From contig CM073326.1 in the NCBI GenBank assembly GCA_037043015.1, positions 10,176,345-10,240,344 of the forward strand: a stretch of DNA of 64,000 nt, written 5' to 3'. The notes below the pieces were generated by a model, which was given only the letters and a program-made list of their open reading frames with translations, ran no database searches and was not told the DNA's origin. This DNA comes from Bryum argenteum (lineage: Eukaryota > Streptophyta > Bryopsida > Bryales > Bryaceae). A program made the position numbers and the translations under genes. The first letter of the stretch is position 1. Each line of letters starts with the position of its first letter. This document shows positions 12,661 through 26,029 of this stretch, in pieces.

Positions 12661-14242
12661 AATGAAATAATGTCATTTTTTAGTTGAGGGATGTCTAATC
12701 AAAGGTATTTTTATTGCTGTATTATAGCAATTTTGTTGTATGTTAAGTTTTTTAAAAAACTTTCTATAATTATGAAAACAATTGAATGATTTTAGTAGAA
12801 GGCTAAATAATGTAATCTACAAGTTATTGTTTCACTAAATTCTTGAAATTTTGTTGTATGTTGTGAATCATTTTTTTAATTCTTAAAATTGACTGAAAAT
12901 TAATTTTTTTTTTTTTTTTTTTTTTTTCTTTCAAATTCCAAGATGACTCAAAATGTAAGTTACTAGTTGAATAATCTCTAACGCACAAGTGTTTGCATTG
13001 CTAAATTCCGGTTTATTTGTTGTATGTTTCCAGGTCTATATATTTTACATCTATTGAAGAGCATGTCTAAGAATGGACATGTGGTGTGAACACCACTTGG
13101 TTCTAAGCCCTATAAAGCTAACTCATTGAGGTGGGAATAATTTAGTTCCAATTTGATTTAATATTTTTTGTTCTTCTATAAAACTTTGTTCCTACTTGAG
13201 TGCAATTGAATCATTGATTGCAAGTTTTATTCAACTTTCAATTTTATAATGTAGTAGAAGTTAAAGTTAAAGTTTAAAATTACCATATTTTCCAAACAAT
13301 AATATATTGCATTCATACAAGAACACATGATAATTCTATCCATCGCTATGATAATAGATCATACAATGAATATTGCAAATATTATTTTTTCTTGCAAATT
13401 TAATTGAACCTATAAGTAAGTTGTAACTTTCTATAATCATTGTCATTGCAATAATTATTCCTTTATCCTAAACAATACCACCATCTTTGTGGTTTTGTTT
13501 TATTTCAAAGCATGATGTAGGATTTATAATAGAAATTGCCATAGGTACAAAGTAAATTGACGCCATTTCATGTTGTCATTGTCTTTTTTTATTTCAATCA
13601 ACGATTTTTAGCAATGTATTATGAAACGCAAACAATCCAATTCCTAAGGTGTAACATAGTCTTGGACAAGGTATCAAACATGATTATTGTTATTTCCATG
13701 TAATCAAAACTTAGCATTGTTTTATTTTATCCAACACAGGTTTGTAGAGGTAGATAAACCGTTAATTTATATATAAATAAAGTACACAAGATAATCCTAA
13801 GTAATTTAACAACTTTAAACAATCTTAACAATTATATACAATATCATTACGAACTTAGTAACCAACATTAACAATCATGTTTGGAAGCAAAAATTTATGT
13901 CCTAGAATATATGTTCGTTTGAATGAATGATATTTTCTATTGCTTACACACATATTTTCACATGTTTGCAATGTATAGGTTCCTATTAGTTCAACAACGA
14001 CAATGGGCGACTCCAATTTCCAAATCCCTTTAGTACATCAAAACACCCAATCTGAAGCGATGTCATTAATCCAAACGGTTCGGTGGGAGCGCGATTAATC
14101 TGGCGGCTCGTGCGAGAGCGCGATTTGGAGATGGTATTACTCGGTCATTTCATCTCAATTGGGAAGGACATTTGAATTGTTATCGAAAGAAGAGAAGTTG
14201 TCGGGCAGCAACTAGGGAGTATACATTCAAACGGGCGCGCAA
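12661..14242. other. AT-rich intergenic DNA with a 24-bp poly-T tract
   Basis: No gene recognised. A poly-T run occupies about 12,904-12,927. From about 13,980 the base composition becomes GC-richer, leading into the plus-strand coding element at 14,243; its true 5' end may lie in 13,990-14,243. Confidence 0.5.
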
Positions 14243-17202
14243 TTGCATGGATCGAAGTTATTCCCGTCCGAGGTGGCAGTACGCATCACTAGGGTAGACG
14301 ATGCATTGCATTGGACTGGAGAGATTGTGGGAGAGCGTCTTGGAATGTGTGTTGGATTGATCATCCGTTGGCACAAGTCTTATCTACGTGCGATAGCCAT
14401 GGAACCCACCATTCAAAATGGCGAGGACGTATTGAATGGGTCTCAAACGCCACATGTACGGAGGTTGGCACAAGAATTTGATTTCCATGACAACTTCAAC
14501 ACACCTGGATCCACTGATAGGTCTCGGCGCAGTAGTATAGCTTCAAACCCCGTAGATGAGAACTCTCCATTCTCTCAAAGTACTCCTTCCAACATCCGAG
14601 ATTTGCCCCATGTAGATGGGCTTATTCATGTCAGAGCGGCCCGACGTCCATATTCTATGCAAAATAGAAGAAGCAGAGATTCCAGGGAGACATCTTCTAG
14701 AGAAGGTATATCTACAAAGGTATCTCTTCTAAGCGTGCAAAGGGCAATAGGGCGAGGAGGATGCAAACAAAATTGTTTGAGAGACATTCAAGAACGGTAT
14801 CTATTGGACATGCGTTATAATGCGTGGGCTTCTACTTATGCAATTCGAAGTACTTGGATGAGACAAATGCTGCTTTCTTTTTATACACGGACGGAACGTT
14901 TCCAACGAGATAAATTTGTCACAAAGTTAGATGGCAAACAAGTTTGCAATGCTTGTTATGCCCAGGCATTGGATATTCACAAAGACGGTTTAAACAATGA
15001 AGAAGGAGTGTTTAATATATGGAAGAGTGGCGGCGATTCACGAGAATGAGCCTTTCAAACCCGCTTCGGGAGAGCACTAGAATGTCAGCGGCAGAGGCCT
15101 CATTTAAATCATTTGTGGACGAAGCTGGTTGTCCTCAACCTCATCGTTCAATTTTTCGTAAGGATGACAACGAAGTGGTGCCTCTTATTCTCCCGCCGTG
15201 AATACTCGGAAGTCCGATATATTCAATTACGTGAACGAGGAGGTGAAGAGAGTTTGTAACGGAGAAACCATTTCAATTAGCTCCGTTCGGAGGATGTGGC
15301 GCATCGGATATCCTCATGTCCGGTACCCCATTCTCGAGGTTTTCAAAGTGTTATCGGCTCTTTGGGAGTATAAATGTGCCATGGAGGGAACCACGAATGC
15401 AGATACTCGGATCAAAATAAAAGAGTTGTTTATGATGCATCTGCGTATTCAGATGGAGGAACGGAGGGATTATTGGATATTTAAGAGGTCGTGCTATATC
15501 AGCCCGGAGTTGTACATGTGCATCATCGTTGATGGCATGGATCAAAACACTACCATGGTACCGAGAATGCGTCAAACCGTGAAGAACATCGAGTATCGGT
15601 TTGTGAAGACCCATTTGTGTGGAGCCCTCGTACATGGGATTGGTTTATACTGCGATGTGTGGTTCGGCGCGCACCACAAACATGATAGCAACCAGGTGGT
15701 GAGCACATTGTTGCACGTGATAGGAGATGTGAAGAGGAGAAAACGCTTTTTGCCTCCAACATTACGTATCCAAGCGGATAACTGCACACGAGAGAATAAA
15801 AACATTTACATGTTTGCTCTATGTGTTTCATTGGTGGGATTGGGTTTTTTTCAAGAGGTGGAGCTCTCTTTCCTTATAGTGGGCCATACACACGAAGATA
15901 TCGACCAACGCTTTAGTTGTATATCTAATGTGTTGAAGAGGTCGGACATCGACTCATTGAAAGAAATGCTTAGTCTAATAGAACAAGGTACATCCATAAC
16001 AGAGGCGTTTGTTAGCGCCAGACTCTTAGAAAATGTGTGGGACTGGAAGTCCTTCATAACCCCTCACTTCATCGACGGGTGGGACTCTTTGGTTGGCATA
16101 ACCTTTCCGCACCACATGCGATTCTATATGGACAATCGAGAGGGGGTCGGTAAGGTTCGAGTACAACACAAACATTATAGCAAGGATAAATGGGGACCTG
16201 AGTTAGGGACAAAGACGTTGCAGTCGCTACCAAATAAAGAAGAACGACCATCGTTTGCAAAGGTGTTTGCAGCTGATGAAAGGGAGTTGAAGGCATTGGA
16301 TGACTTTATTGCATACAAAGAAAGGTGCATTCAAAGATTCCAACATCCGGAAAAAAAAAATGGTGAAGCGAAAAAGAGAGGCCGAACATTTGAAACTATA
16401 CCTAGCCGAATTTCCAAGCAAAGATCGTAGCAACGAGCATAGTTCTTCACAGCTTTGGCCTTCAGAGGTATTAGAGACATCACCTACTATAGATGCATCA
16501 ATAGATGTTATTGACGATCGAAATGAATCAAACCACGAGATTACTATTGTGGACCAAATAGTGGCGATGCTTCCAAATTCTGAGGCTAGAGGATACTTTG
16601 GTCATCGAAGAGAGAGGCCACCTAACCAAGCAGTGCGTAGGGCACAAAGAACGGCTCGCAGTCACATCTTTGATGGAACCGAAGAAAGAGCGGTATCAGA
16701 AGGTACTGACGATCCTTTTCCCCAATTTGATCCTCAATCCGATATCCTTTCTGGACAATTTGTAGCCCTCAGTGTTGATCGTGCAGAAGTAGACGAGGGT
16801 GTTCCATTTTATTTAGGGAAGGTGATTGAAGACGGAAAAGGCCGGAATAAAATCAAGATGAAAGTTTGTTGGTATTGGCCAATCATACGAGGGGGAGTTG
16901 TTGACGGACCGAGATCCTCTTTACAACGGTATGCAAACTGTTTGGATTCATTGTGGGAGCCATCTGGGGAGAATCACGATTGGATAGAGAAAGAGGCATG
17001 TATTTTTTCATGGGCGGACGAACCAGAAAGAATCATGTCTGGCCATAGACAGGGGAGAAACCGCAATGTCTTTGGAGTGCAGGTTCCAAGCAACATTTGC
17101 ATTATCCAATCTGCGAAGGCCCACATATTAGAATATATCGCAATGCAAACCCAAGCTATCGACGATGACCGGTTGCAAGCCGCATTAGATATTAGTACGT
17201 AG
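14243..17202 (+). pseudogene. DUF7869-like (GHTHEDID) transposase-type protein, frameshifted
   Basis: Four overlapping plus-strand frames read as one protein interrupted by frame changes: 14,243-15,049, 15,019-15,201, 15,198-16,430 and 16,300-17,202. The first contains a charged/Ser-rich N-terminus and a GKQVCNACYAQALDIHKD phrase typical of the DNA-binding-like front part of this family. The third contains LRIQMEERRDYW, VDGMDQ (residues 111-116 of that frame), LRIQADNCTRENKN (Asp-194) and VGHTHEDIDQRFS (residues 228-240). The fourth has LSGQFVAL, VPFYLGKV and KVCWYWP, matching the usual C-terminal tail. The spaced Asp residues and HEDID resemble an RNase-H-like/DDE layout, so I infer a transposase-derived function. 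Frame changes fall near 15,019-15,049, at about 15,198 and at the A10 run 16,351-16,360. It is therefore a broken copy, or sequencing errors hide an intact one. Confidence 0.65.
16351..16360 (+). other. A10 homopolymer at a reading-frame change
   Basis: Ten A residues lie where the GHTHEDID-containing frame and the frame encoding the C-terminal tail overlap. A one-base length error or mutation here would join or separate the two frames. Confidence 0.6.
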
Positions 17203-20200
17203 TCCATGTGTTTTGTGTACACATGGTGTTTCTAAGTGTATATACGTACTAGATAGTACAAGATTGCAAGGATTATTTTCAGACGTGTTGTTGCAATGGA
17301 CATATGGGTTGAATTTAGTTGTATTATCAGTTATATACATAACTTGGTATACGTTTAGAATCTGTGTATTTAGATACTTTTCTACCACATATATACAAAG
17401 CACAATATAGAGTATATTTTTATTAAATGTCCATTGGAACAATTTGGTGCCTACTTTTATTAACAGTTTGGTGCTCGCGTCATTTTGCTCACCAAAAATA
17501 TATTAACTATAATCTACACAATTTGTAGCATATACTAAGCATTTCAAATATCCCTGGACAAAAATATTTGTATTATTCACATGGATTTATACCAAAAATA
17601 TGTTCACAATGCCATTAGAAGTCTTTTTATATTACCACTTCTGACAATACACAATATTCTTTGCAAAACACCTTTTTTTCCAGAAAAAATCAAGTTTAAA
17701 AATAAAAAATTCCATTTTTGCAAGCAATAGCCATCGTAGTACCGAAGTGCACTTTTAAATAGCCGGGTGCATAATTGCTTAATTGCGTGTTCAATGTCAA
17801 TATTGTAACGAGTTAAATTTTGCCAAACCAGATTGTGAGAAAAAAGTTCGTGTAATGAATAGAGATAAGGTGACAAGAAAAGTCAAGTCGATAGAGTCGA
17901 CAAATGATACAATTAGGTTCAAAGAAATGAAAGAGGTTTATAAATTATAAACCAATTTCCCATGGATATGGGATGGGAAGAAAATTGTTATGGAGTGTTA
18001 TAAATAATGGAATTAGATATATCAATTGTAAGTAAACATGCATGAATAGAAGTTGAGAGATTAGCTATCTCTAATAATTGTAGGAGAGAAACATTGTTAG
18101 TAAGAAGCGTTCTGAGAATTAAGTAAATAAACAAACGGGAAAAATTCAAGATTGATCACCTTGAGTGAATTCTTAAGTTTGTTATAATATTTAATTTAAA
18201 TGTTTTCTATGTTAAAGCGTATTTTCTTTGAAATGTGTCATTGTAGTCTTGTAGATGATGCGAATGGAATGATTGCGGAATTATAGAAGCAAATTTCTTG
18301 GAGTAGTTGTTAGAGAGCAATTAACAAGATAAGTTATTTCTTTCCTTTTATGTATATTCTCTTATGATGATTAGTTCGAAAGTCTATTTAACTTGTGCTA
18401 ATAACTTAGCAGGCCACAAGATACATGTCATGACCTCGGAACAGGAAAATGGTAATGAGAATGGTCTATTAGACATCAAAGAATTCAAAGTCAATTTGAC
18501 CCTGTAGAGTTGAAATTCCTTTTGAGAGATTCTTGATAATTATATTATCAACTAAATAAGTCATCTTGGTCGCTTGAAAAACGTTGAACGCCATAAGCCT
18601 TCCTTGTAAGATCCCTAGATGATGAACCAAAATGAGGATTGATAAAAAACCATACTACAACCAGTGAACGAAGAGGACGACCAGACCCGGGAGAGAAGGG
18701 GCTAATTGGTGCGGCAAGCCAACTGACACTTTGACTGTGAGTATTACTCACAAACCATGTGTCGATTTGTATAGAGACAAATTGCCGTAGATTACTGATT
18801 CAAATTCTCATGTGCATGTGAATAATTGATTAGACTCGGCGTGGGACTGACGAATGAATTAAATTTAATGGATAATAAATGAACTATTTAACCATTAAAA
18901 TATATGTTAATATATAAGTTGATATACCTTGGTACTTTGGTTACGTGATAGTGCATGCACGACAAATTGCATAAAACGGTTCGGACAAACTGCCAACCCT
19001 GTAGAACACTAAACAGGACTGCGACATCATACATCAGTCAATAGCATTATTAATAGACAGAATGTGAAATTGGGAATAAGAGTGATTAGAGGATCCAATT
19101 AAGGTTCCCAATCTTGAAAGTAAGTGACTTTAGTCACTAAATGAGAGACTGATTATTCTTTCCAAACAAATAACCATCGTACTAGTGTAAATCCACTTAC
19201 AGTCTCGTACTGATGGTCATAGTCATTCACTTTGGTACATAAGAAAGCAAGAACTGGAGCTGATGAAGGCTTGAGCTGATGAAGGCTTGAGCTCATGATT
19301 GATCTCTGCAGTACATTTTTGTTTCTTTCTTGTAAGTTCATGTTGTTCAAAGTCTCTTGTGTGAATGTTATCTTTTAGTATAGATTATTGTGTTGTTGTT
19401 TGAGGTGAATTTGTAGCCTTGTATACAACATTTGTATTTTCAGCACCATCAACATAAGTAGCTTTTGGTGTAGTGGTGGTTGTAATTTCAATTGTAGCTC
19501 GAATATGAAGTGGTACATCAGCTGCAACAAACACGGAGGAAGCGTAGACTCATTTGTTGATAGTGAGAGATGAAGGTTTTAAAAATCCTCTATATAATAG
19601 CAGTTGTGAGATATGGTAGCAATTAGTACAAGTTAAGAAACCACCTCCGTAAGTGTAGTAGCTACTCCTTGGGAAAACCATCAATAGTCTTAAAAGTAGA
19701 TATTACACACAAATAATTTGAAACATAATTTTTTCTCTTTTGTAATACACAAAGCAAAATTTCCTTCATTCGTTGAATTGCCAAACTATTCTATGAGTTT
19801 AGAATTTCAATTCTTTTAGTAACAATTTTGTCCTTTTCCTTGTGACAAAACATGAGATTGTTACTAGAAAATGAGTTTTAATTTTCTTGATTAATTGAAA
19901 TCGATAGAATCCATCCTAAAAACTGATTATATATATTTTTCTTGTTTTTTTGATGTTTGTGAATGGGTCAAATCCACCTCCATAGCTCGCACTAAAATTG
20001 TATCCCCATTTGTGAGATGTAGAGAATTTTTGGTAAAATTTTATTTGTCATATTTTATTTCTTTTCAAATTTCTCAAAGTATTGCTTGATACGAAGAAAG
20101 TAATTCTCCTTTGATAGCCTTTTTGGACACATCAATTTGGTGAAGTAAAGAAGGAGGTCAAGTTCTTGTTTCTGAAAGAATAAGCATAAAATGAGTGTTA

Positions 20201-20920
20201 ATTCTTGTTTGAATTGAAATAGAGGGATTCTCATTCAATTCTAATTTGATCCTTTTTAATTCAAATGAATTTGTTTCAAAACTATTGTGTACCAATCCAT
20301 ATATTCACCATCAAGTGCATCTTGCATTGAATTTGCCATATAAAATGGTAATTCACCAATTTCATATTTAAATGTCATCCTTGCACTTAAAAATTTCACA
20401 ATTTTTCTCACTTCTTCATAATGACACATATTAGTTGAAGACCCATTTTCCTTTCCTTTAAACACCAATACTTTACTATATTAATTCTCATTACATGCCT
20501 TAACTATTACAAAGTATCCTAAAAGTCTTTTGGCCTTCTAACTTTTTCTTAATCCTATTTCTTTCTTCCTTAACTTTGGACTTCCCTCTTCTCTTTGTTG
20601 TGATCTTTGATTCTTGTGTTGGTTCTTGTGTTAGATCTTGTGACTCTTGGCTTGGCTTTAGTCTTTGATTTGTTCTTGTGTTGTCGATTTTCTTTCTTGA
20701 GTCTTTTGGCTTGGATTGGTCTTTCTGTTATATCAATAATGAGGCAAATTTTCCTTTATATAGTTTTCTCATATGATAGGAGAATCTTCTTTTCACCCTA
20801 ACTACTAACTACTTTTGGTAATAAGTCTTATCCTATTCCCATGGAAATTTATTAACTATCAAAATACTTTCCTTTCTTACTATTACTAACACTATTTGAA
20901 ATGTATTTAGTGATTTTAGT
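17203..20920. other. AT-rich intergenic DNA, no gene recognised
   Basis: About 3.7 kb with short open frames only. A somewhat GC-richer patch at 18,560-18,760 gives a 67-codon minus-strand frame without a known motif. A 20,480-20,760 stretch is rich in CTTGTG/CTTTGATT words. Probably old repeat DNA. Confidence 0.5.
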
Positions 20921-21300
20921 CATATAAACAAGCTACTTTACATGATTGATATTTTTGACCTATGACTTTGATTTTCTTTATTGTTTATGAGATTAAATGA
21001 AGTGATGTATATTCATATTGTTTTTATTTCTTCCCAAAAGTATTAAAATTATATTATAACTTATAGCCATATTATTTTGGCTCTTTTCCACATTTAATAG
21101 ATATTTCACTATAAGATTTTTATAAACTTTTACATTTTCATGTCATACAGTATAATAGATTGTTATTGTAAACCTATTTTCTAATCAATATTTCAAATAT
21201 TAGGAATTATTTCTTGAGAGTCTAAATAGGCCACTTAATACTATCTTCAAGAAAATATAAGGTTAACATATAACCCCCCTTAAAGAAAATCATGTTCACA
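20920..21300 (-). repeat. Second LTR retroelement 3' end: LTR edge plus polypurine tract
   Basis: On the minus strand the sequence reads TTTAAGGGGGGTTATA then TGTTAACC at 21,268 going left, the same arrangement as at 2,394. Next to it on the internal side lies the same short motif ATCATGTgaACATGAT. I infer a second member of the same minus-oriented retroelement family. The left end of the LTR was not located, so the left coordinate is nominal. Confidence 0.4.
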
Positions 21301-22300
21301 TGATCTATGCAAAGTATAGGATCATGGTGTAGAACGTCTAAATTTGGATAAGGAAGTGTGAAATCAAACTCATTATATATTGCCACTTGATGACGGGTGT
21401 TGTTGTGCACTCATTCCAAACATTCAATAAAATCAGGCTTGCACAAGGTAATTGGAAAATGAGTGTGGTGGTTTTGGAGTAGAACACGCCATTCATCTTT
21501 CAAATTTTTCTATAAGCCATTGTCTAATTTATATAATGATGAAATGTCAACTTAAAGTGTTGAAGAATTGTTAGATAAATATTGCATAATACCCCTGCAG
21601 CTATCTTCAAAAATCTTATTCTTTAGTTTTAATGGCCGTGTTAAGGAATTATTGCCAACAAAAGTATTGTGATGGCTAATCATCATGTGATAAGCACGTA
21701 CCATATCTATATATATATAACAGAATTGGGTCCGTCGTCTAGAGATCCTTCCTACCCACCAATGTACCAACCTACTAATATGCCAACCTACTAACCTACG
21801 AACTTACCAACCCACCTACCTTTTTTGTGTTTTTTAGATTATGTATATATTAAAAAAAAACCAAAAAAACGGACATGTATAAAAATAATAGGAAATGGTA
21901 GACATGGTATACTTTTAAATGTACTATATAAAGAGCTCCTCGATGGGACAACCGAGACCTTACGAAGAAGCATTGCTTTGACCTATATAAGAATTGCAGG
22001 ATGGGGACGGCGGTTCATGTCTCCTCTACACCTTTCTCAATCCAAAGATCTCCCATGTACAACATAATTCTTTTAGTTCTTGTGGTGCAGAAATTCAAAT
22101 ATGTTCGAACTCTTGATCTTGGCTTTCATGACAAGATGTTAGATGGGTCATACGTACTCAAGAATTAATTTTTTGTAATTTCATATTGTTGATGAAGGGA
22201 AATAGGTGGGAACTTATAGCACTTTATATTGAGGAATCAGTCTTCAAAAGACTTTGTTTTAATGGTACTGAAAGAAGTTGTTGAATTGTAGGCAAACGTA
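21300..22300. other. Internal region of retroelement remnant, no intact ORF
   Basis: Between the polypurine tract and the coiled-coil fragment the minus strand has no long open frame. A CCAACCTACTAA-type short repeat (about 21,755-21,815) and a plus-strand 80-codon frame at 21,825 show no known motif. Confidence 0.4.
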
Positions 22301-22520
22301 CCAGTATGAGGTTGTTGATGAGAGAAAGCTTTGTAGACACACTTTGGTGATTGAAGACGTAGATTTGAAAATCTTGCATTTGTTTTAAGGACAATTTGGT
22401 AACATCATGAAGAGCCTCCTCCGCACATAATGTCCCTTTAAGCTTTTGTACTTCAAGCTTTAGGTATTCGTTTTCTTCCTCTAACTGAAAAATTTGTGTT
22501 GGATTTTTATTGAGTAAAGT
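22300..22520 (-). pseudogene. Coiled-coil ORF fragment, sister of the 3,044-3,469 ORF
   Basis: Read on the minus strand, this encodes a heptad-like helix with FQLEEENEYLKLEVQKLK, followed by GTLCAEEALHDV and TKLSLK. The same order (KLK, LC, E-A, TK.xL) occurs in the 3,044-3,469 frame. It lies about 1 kb upstream, on the minus strand, of a similar polypurine-tract/LTR edge. I infer a gag-like or accessory protein of a non-autonomous LTR element. Confidence 0.4.
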
Positions 22521-22689
22521 AGAGTGAGATGCTTAGAATAGAGGCCGTTGATATCGAGATAGGGGTTTAGGATTTTGAAACACTAAGGGAGTTGTAGTAG
22601 GAGTTTTATTCTACTCGACACTTCTTCCAATATAGTGTGGTTTATCTACGGAAAAGTGAAGTATTATGCCATTTTATGTTTAAGGCCAC

Positions 22690-23485
22690 TTGTATCGGCG
22701 GTGTATATTTATATATATGTGTATATGCGTACTTGTAGCTCGTCTTGTGGTTTTCACTCTTATACTTAGGGGAGCACTCAATTTGGTTGCCAGTCCATTA
22801 CCAATGTTCTAGACACGATGTTGTCTCAGTCCTATCGATGATTCTAGGGGTAGTTGATAGTTTTGGTCAATAGATCATGATAAGTCAATAGAAAACAATG
22901 CAATTATCAAAATGCCAATGTAATACTTATAAATAATACAAATAGGTATTTTGTAAACAGGTCTAGTCCTAGTATAAGTACACAAAACTATATACGCAAT
23001 GCTTAGCAAATAGTGTGTGAATAAGTCCAAATGCAAGGCATGAATAGAAGCTACGTTATGCTATGCAGCTCGCCAATTCACTCAATTCGCTTAGGTCAAT
23101 AGTTATTTACAAATGCACAATGGATGCAAGTATGCCCTGTAACACCAGTCACACACTCAACTCAAACACTAGGTATCGGAATCTCGTACACAAAGACTTG
23201 GTATAACTCCTAAGTTTGGTAAAAACACAACCCAAGGATCTCCTTATGTCAATGGGTCTTTTAAACTTTCATATACTCCAAAAATGCCTAACTAAAACAT
23301 TCAAAGTCGAAATTTAACTCCAAGTAGTCAAAAACTTAGTCTCAATCAAACACCGAAGACTTTTTAATTGGAAGTTTTGCAAATTGATAAATTTTCAAAT
23401 TAGAATTTGCAAAATTTAATTGTAGGATCTTATTTAGAATTGTGTAATTAATCTATGTATCAAATTGCAAAAAAATTGACAACGC
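22690..23485 (+). repeat. Dispersed repeat, copy 1 of a diverged direct pair
   Basis: Shares with 26,030-26,850, in the same order, phrases such as GCTCGTCT.G.GGTTTTCACTCT, TCATTACCAATG.TCTA, CAAAATGCCAA, AGTGTGTgAATAAGTCCAA, ATGCAAgTATGCCCTG and GTAGGATCTT.TTTAGAAT. The two copies are clearly diverged. Coding potential is absent. It ends exactly where the TTAA-bounded element at 23,497 begins. Confidence 0.65.
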
Positions 23486-23496
23486 GGATTTTAAGT

Positions 23497-24433
23497 TTAA
23501 CCCCTAAACAACCAAGGCCTCCGATTTGGCTGTTTTGCTATTTCGGGCAGCCTAGATGAAGGGGTTAGAATCAATATTTTTGCATAAGATTTTTATTGGA
23601 AGTTCCCTATACTACAAGGTGTATGTGGGAAAAATTGCAAAGTCAAAATCCACTTTTGGAGTCTTTAAATGCAAATTTTCGTTTTCGGCTTTGGGGCGGG
23701 CAGAAAAAAACTTTTTATTTTTAACTTTTTTTTGAGATTTTTTTTTAAAATTTCTTTTCTTGACTGATTTCATACTTAGGTTTCCAAGTGACCCAAGTCA
23801 AAACTTTTACCAATTCTACAAGGGCACCCTTCAAAAAATTTCAAGAACTAGATCCAAAGTTTCTGTAATATTACAATTTTTTCTTTCGAAATTTGCTAAA
23901 ATTTGAGATTTAGGAATTTTTTGAATTTCTTTTTTCTCAAAATTCACAAACTCATGAAGGCACCTACTCACCATTCATTTCCCCCCTAAACCAAATACGA
24001 CAATTATGGTGCATGTTTTACCGAATCCTTGATTTCTACCTTCTTCTAGTAAATAGATTGCATGAAGGTTCAAAAAGCCAAATGAGTGTCTAAAATTTTG
24101 CATGGTAATGATCAACTTAGTTATCTACATGGAAAAAAATATAATCAAGATGTTTGAGGTATTAAGCATCACGTTATCCTTTGCACAAAGTAGACTATGT
24201 CTATTGAAAAAAAGTTTGCATCAACTTTGAATGTCATGATCTTACAAATGGCAAAGATCCAACGGTTGAAATTTTAAACACTATCTCTTATGATAGTTAT
24301 CTTTAAGATCCTACGGTTAATATTTTCAAAAAATTGTGAAAAAAATTCTCATACACCAAAGTTTACAAGGTGGTATGAAATCACAGTTTTGGAGTTTGGA
24401 GCTCTCAAAACACCATGGTCGTTTAGGGGTTAA
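23497..24433. mobile_element. TTAA-bounded element with inverted termini (937 bp)
   Basis: Left end TTAACCCCTAAAC and right end GTTTAGGGGTTAA are perfect inverted repeats. If the outer TTAA is the target duplication, the terminal repeat starts CCCCTAAAC. The interior is non-coding and contains phrases shared with the elements at 40-43 kb (GCAGCCTAGATGAA, TCCAACGgTTGAAATTT, CACAAAcTTTGaATG). I infer a non-autonomous DNA transposon; TTAA targets with C-rich ends suggest, but do not prove, the piggyBac superfamily. Confidence 0.55.
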
Positions 24434-25960
24434 AAGAATCAAATATCTTTTTAAAAATTAATTTGTGATCAGTAGACCCTACTACCGCGCAAAGATGACC
24501 TTGTTGTCGTGCTTTTTGCCCTATTTCCATATTCTAGACTTGTTGCCCTGGACAAGCAGACCCTATTGCCATCCAAAGCTGGTCCTATCGCCGTACGAAT
24601 TTTACCTCACAGACATACAGCGGAACTCCTTCAAATCCTTAATTTTTTCAATAACTACAACGAACAATTTCTTATCAATTTCTACTCAATCTTTTACAAA
24701 CTATTCTCAATTTCTCTCATATTGACATTCTAAGCTCTCTTGGAAGCATATGAATGTAAAATATACTTATTACAGCTTACAGCTTAGAGTTTCCAAGTTC
24801 TTACAATACAATGTTTATTCAAATGAAATGCAAACTTCAATCTGCAATCTTCATAGCTAGTTTGAAGATTGCAAGCACTTGCTCCCTTCTCGGCTACAGA
24901 CGCTCCAAATCCCTCCACTACTGCTTCTCGCCGCCTTTGTTGGAACAAGCTTCTTGTCTGAAGATGTCATCGATCCTTTGGTAGCTTCCAAAGCAGACCC
25001 TGTCTACAAATTCAACAAGCCTTTTGTATTCGTCTAAGCAGGACAATAGCTTTCACAGCAGCGTCAGAAAGCCTTCTAATGTGAAACGCCCGTACCGTTG
25101 TTGGATGCCAACATTTACCAAAATCACCGACTAACTTGTGACAACTTTGAATTACTAGGTGAGATGTGCATAGTCCTAATCGTCACAGCAAACCTTGATT
25201 TCAAATCATCTGCGTCAGTAATCTCTTCTCGTCAATCTCCAACATTCTTCACTGGTACTCTATGAGCCTAGATCGCTCTTGATGACCCTCCAATACAGGA
25301 CCAACAAGTTGACCGCTCTTCCTTCCTCGGTCCGCTCTCACGACACAAAGCAAAGGATGTCTCAGCCAACAACAGATAAAGTTGCTTCCTGAAGTTGACG
25401 ATAAGCTCTTACACACACAGGGATGTTGAACCGCAATAGTCTCTTTACAAAAGTTCAATGGACACCTAGCCTTGTGGAATGCGTGAAGTCTCGCCTGTGC
25501 AGTCAACAATTTTGCACCCTCGCTTAAAAGCGTACAAGAAAAAGAGCACAATTACCCTGATACACATCACCCATGTGTCCCTTTGAAGATTGAAATTTCC
25601 TCTAGAAGGTGTGGATTGTCACTTTTTTGTTGTTCACTCAACTCTCTCTAACCAATAGTGCCACCCTCACGGTGACTCACAATTTGCACTCGGTCAGCCT
25701 CACTGCTCCAACTTTCTCACCAGAAAACAAGAATCACATATAAAACAACAAAATACACACAATATTCACACAGGGAACAAGAATGCACGAGAAGTAAGCA
25801 CGAAAATCACGACGCGCAATGCATGAAATTGCAGTATTAGAAAATGAGAAATTACAAGTAGTTATGTGAGGGGGAAGAGAAGGTCGCGCCTCCTTCGAGA
25901 AGACGTAGCCTCTTGTGATAAGGATTTTGCACTATTCTAAATTCCTTACAGTATGATGTG
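24434..25960. other. Repeat-derived stretch, no gene recognised
   Basis: The sequence is less AT-rich at 24,880-25,560, but all frames are broken and no motif was recognised; the longest minus-strand frame (25,249-25,551) is 100 codons of unclear nature. It may be the interior of a large decayed element that begins with the repeat at 22,690. Confidence 0.4.
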
Positions 25961-25961
25961 G

Positions 25962-25965
<4 letters not shown>

Positions 25966-26024
<59 letters not shown>
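25966..26024. repeat. (AT)n microsatellite
   Basis: About 59 bp of uninterrupted alternating AT, directly in front of the second copy of the dispersed repeat. A shorter imperfect TATATA stretch sits in the matching place before copy 1 (about 22,705-22,725). Confidence 0.95.

Positions 26025-26029
<5 letters not shown>

Noticed and set aside
12354-12687. Arg/Lys-rich and Pro/Leu-rich open frames on both strands
   Set aside because: They are products of the 49-bp tandem repeat and the hairpin; frames are open on both strands at once.
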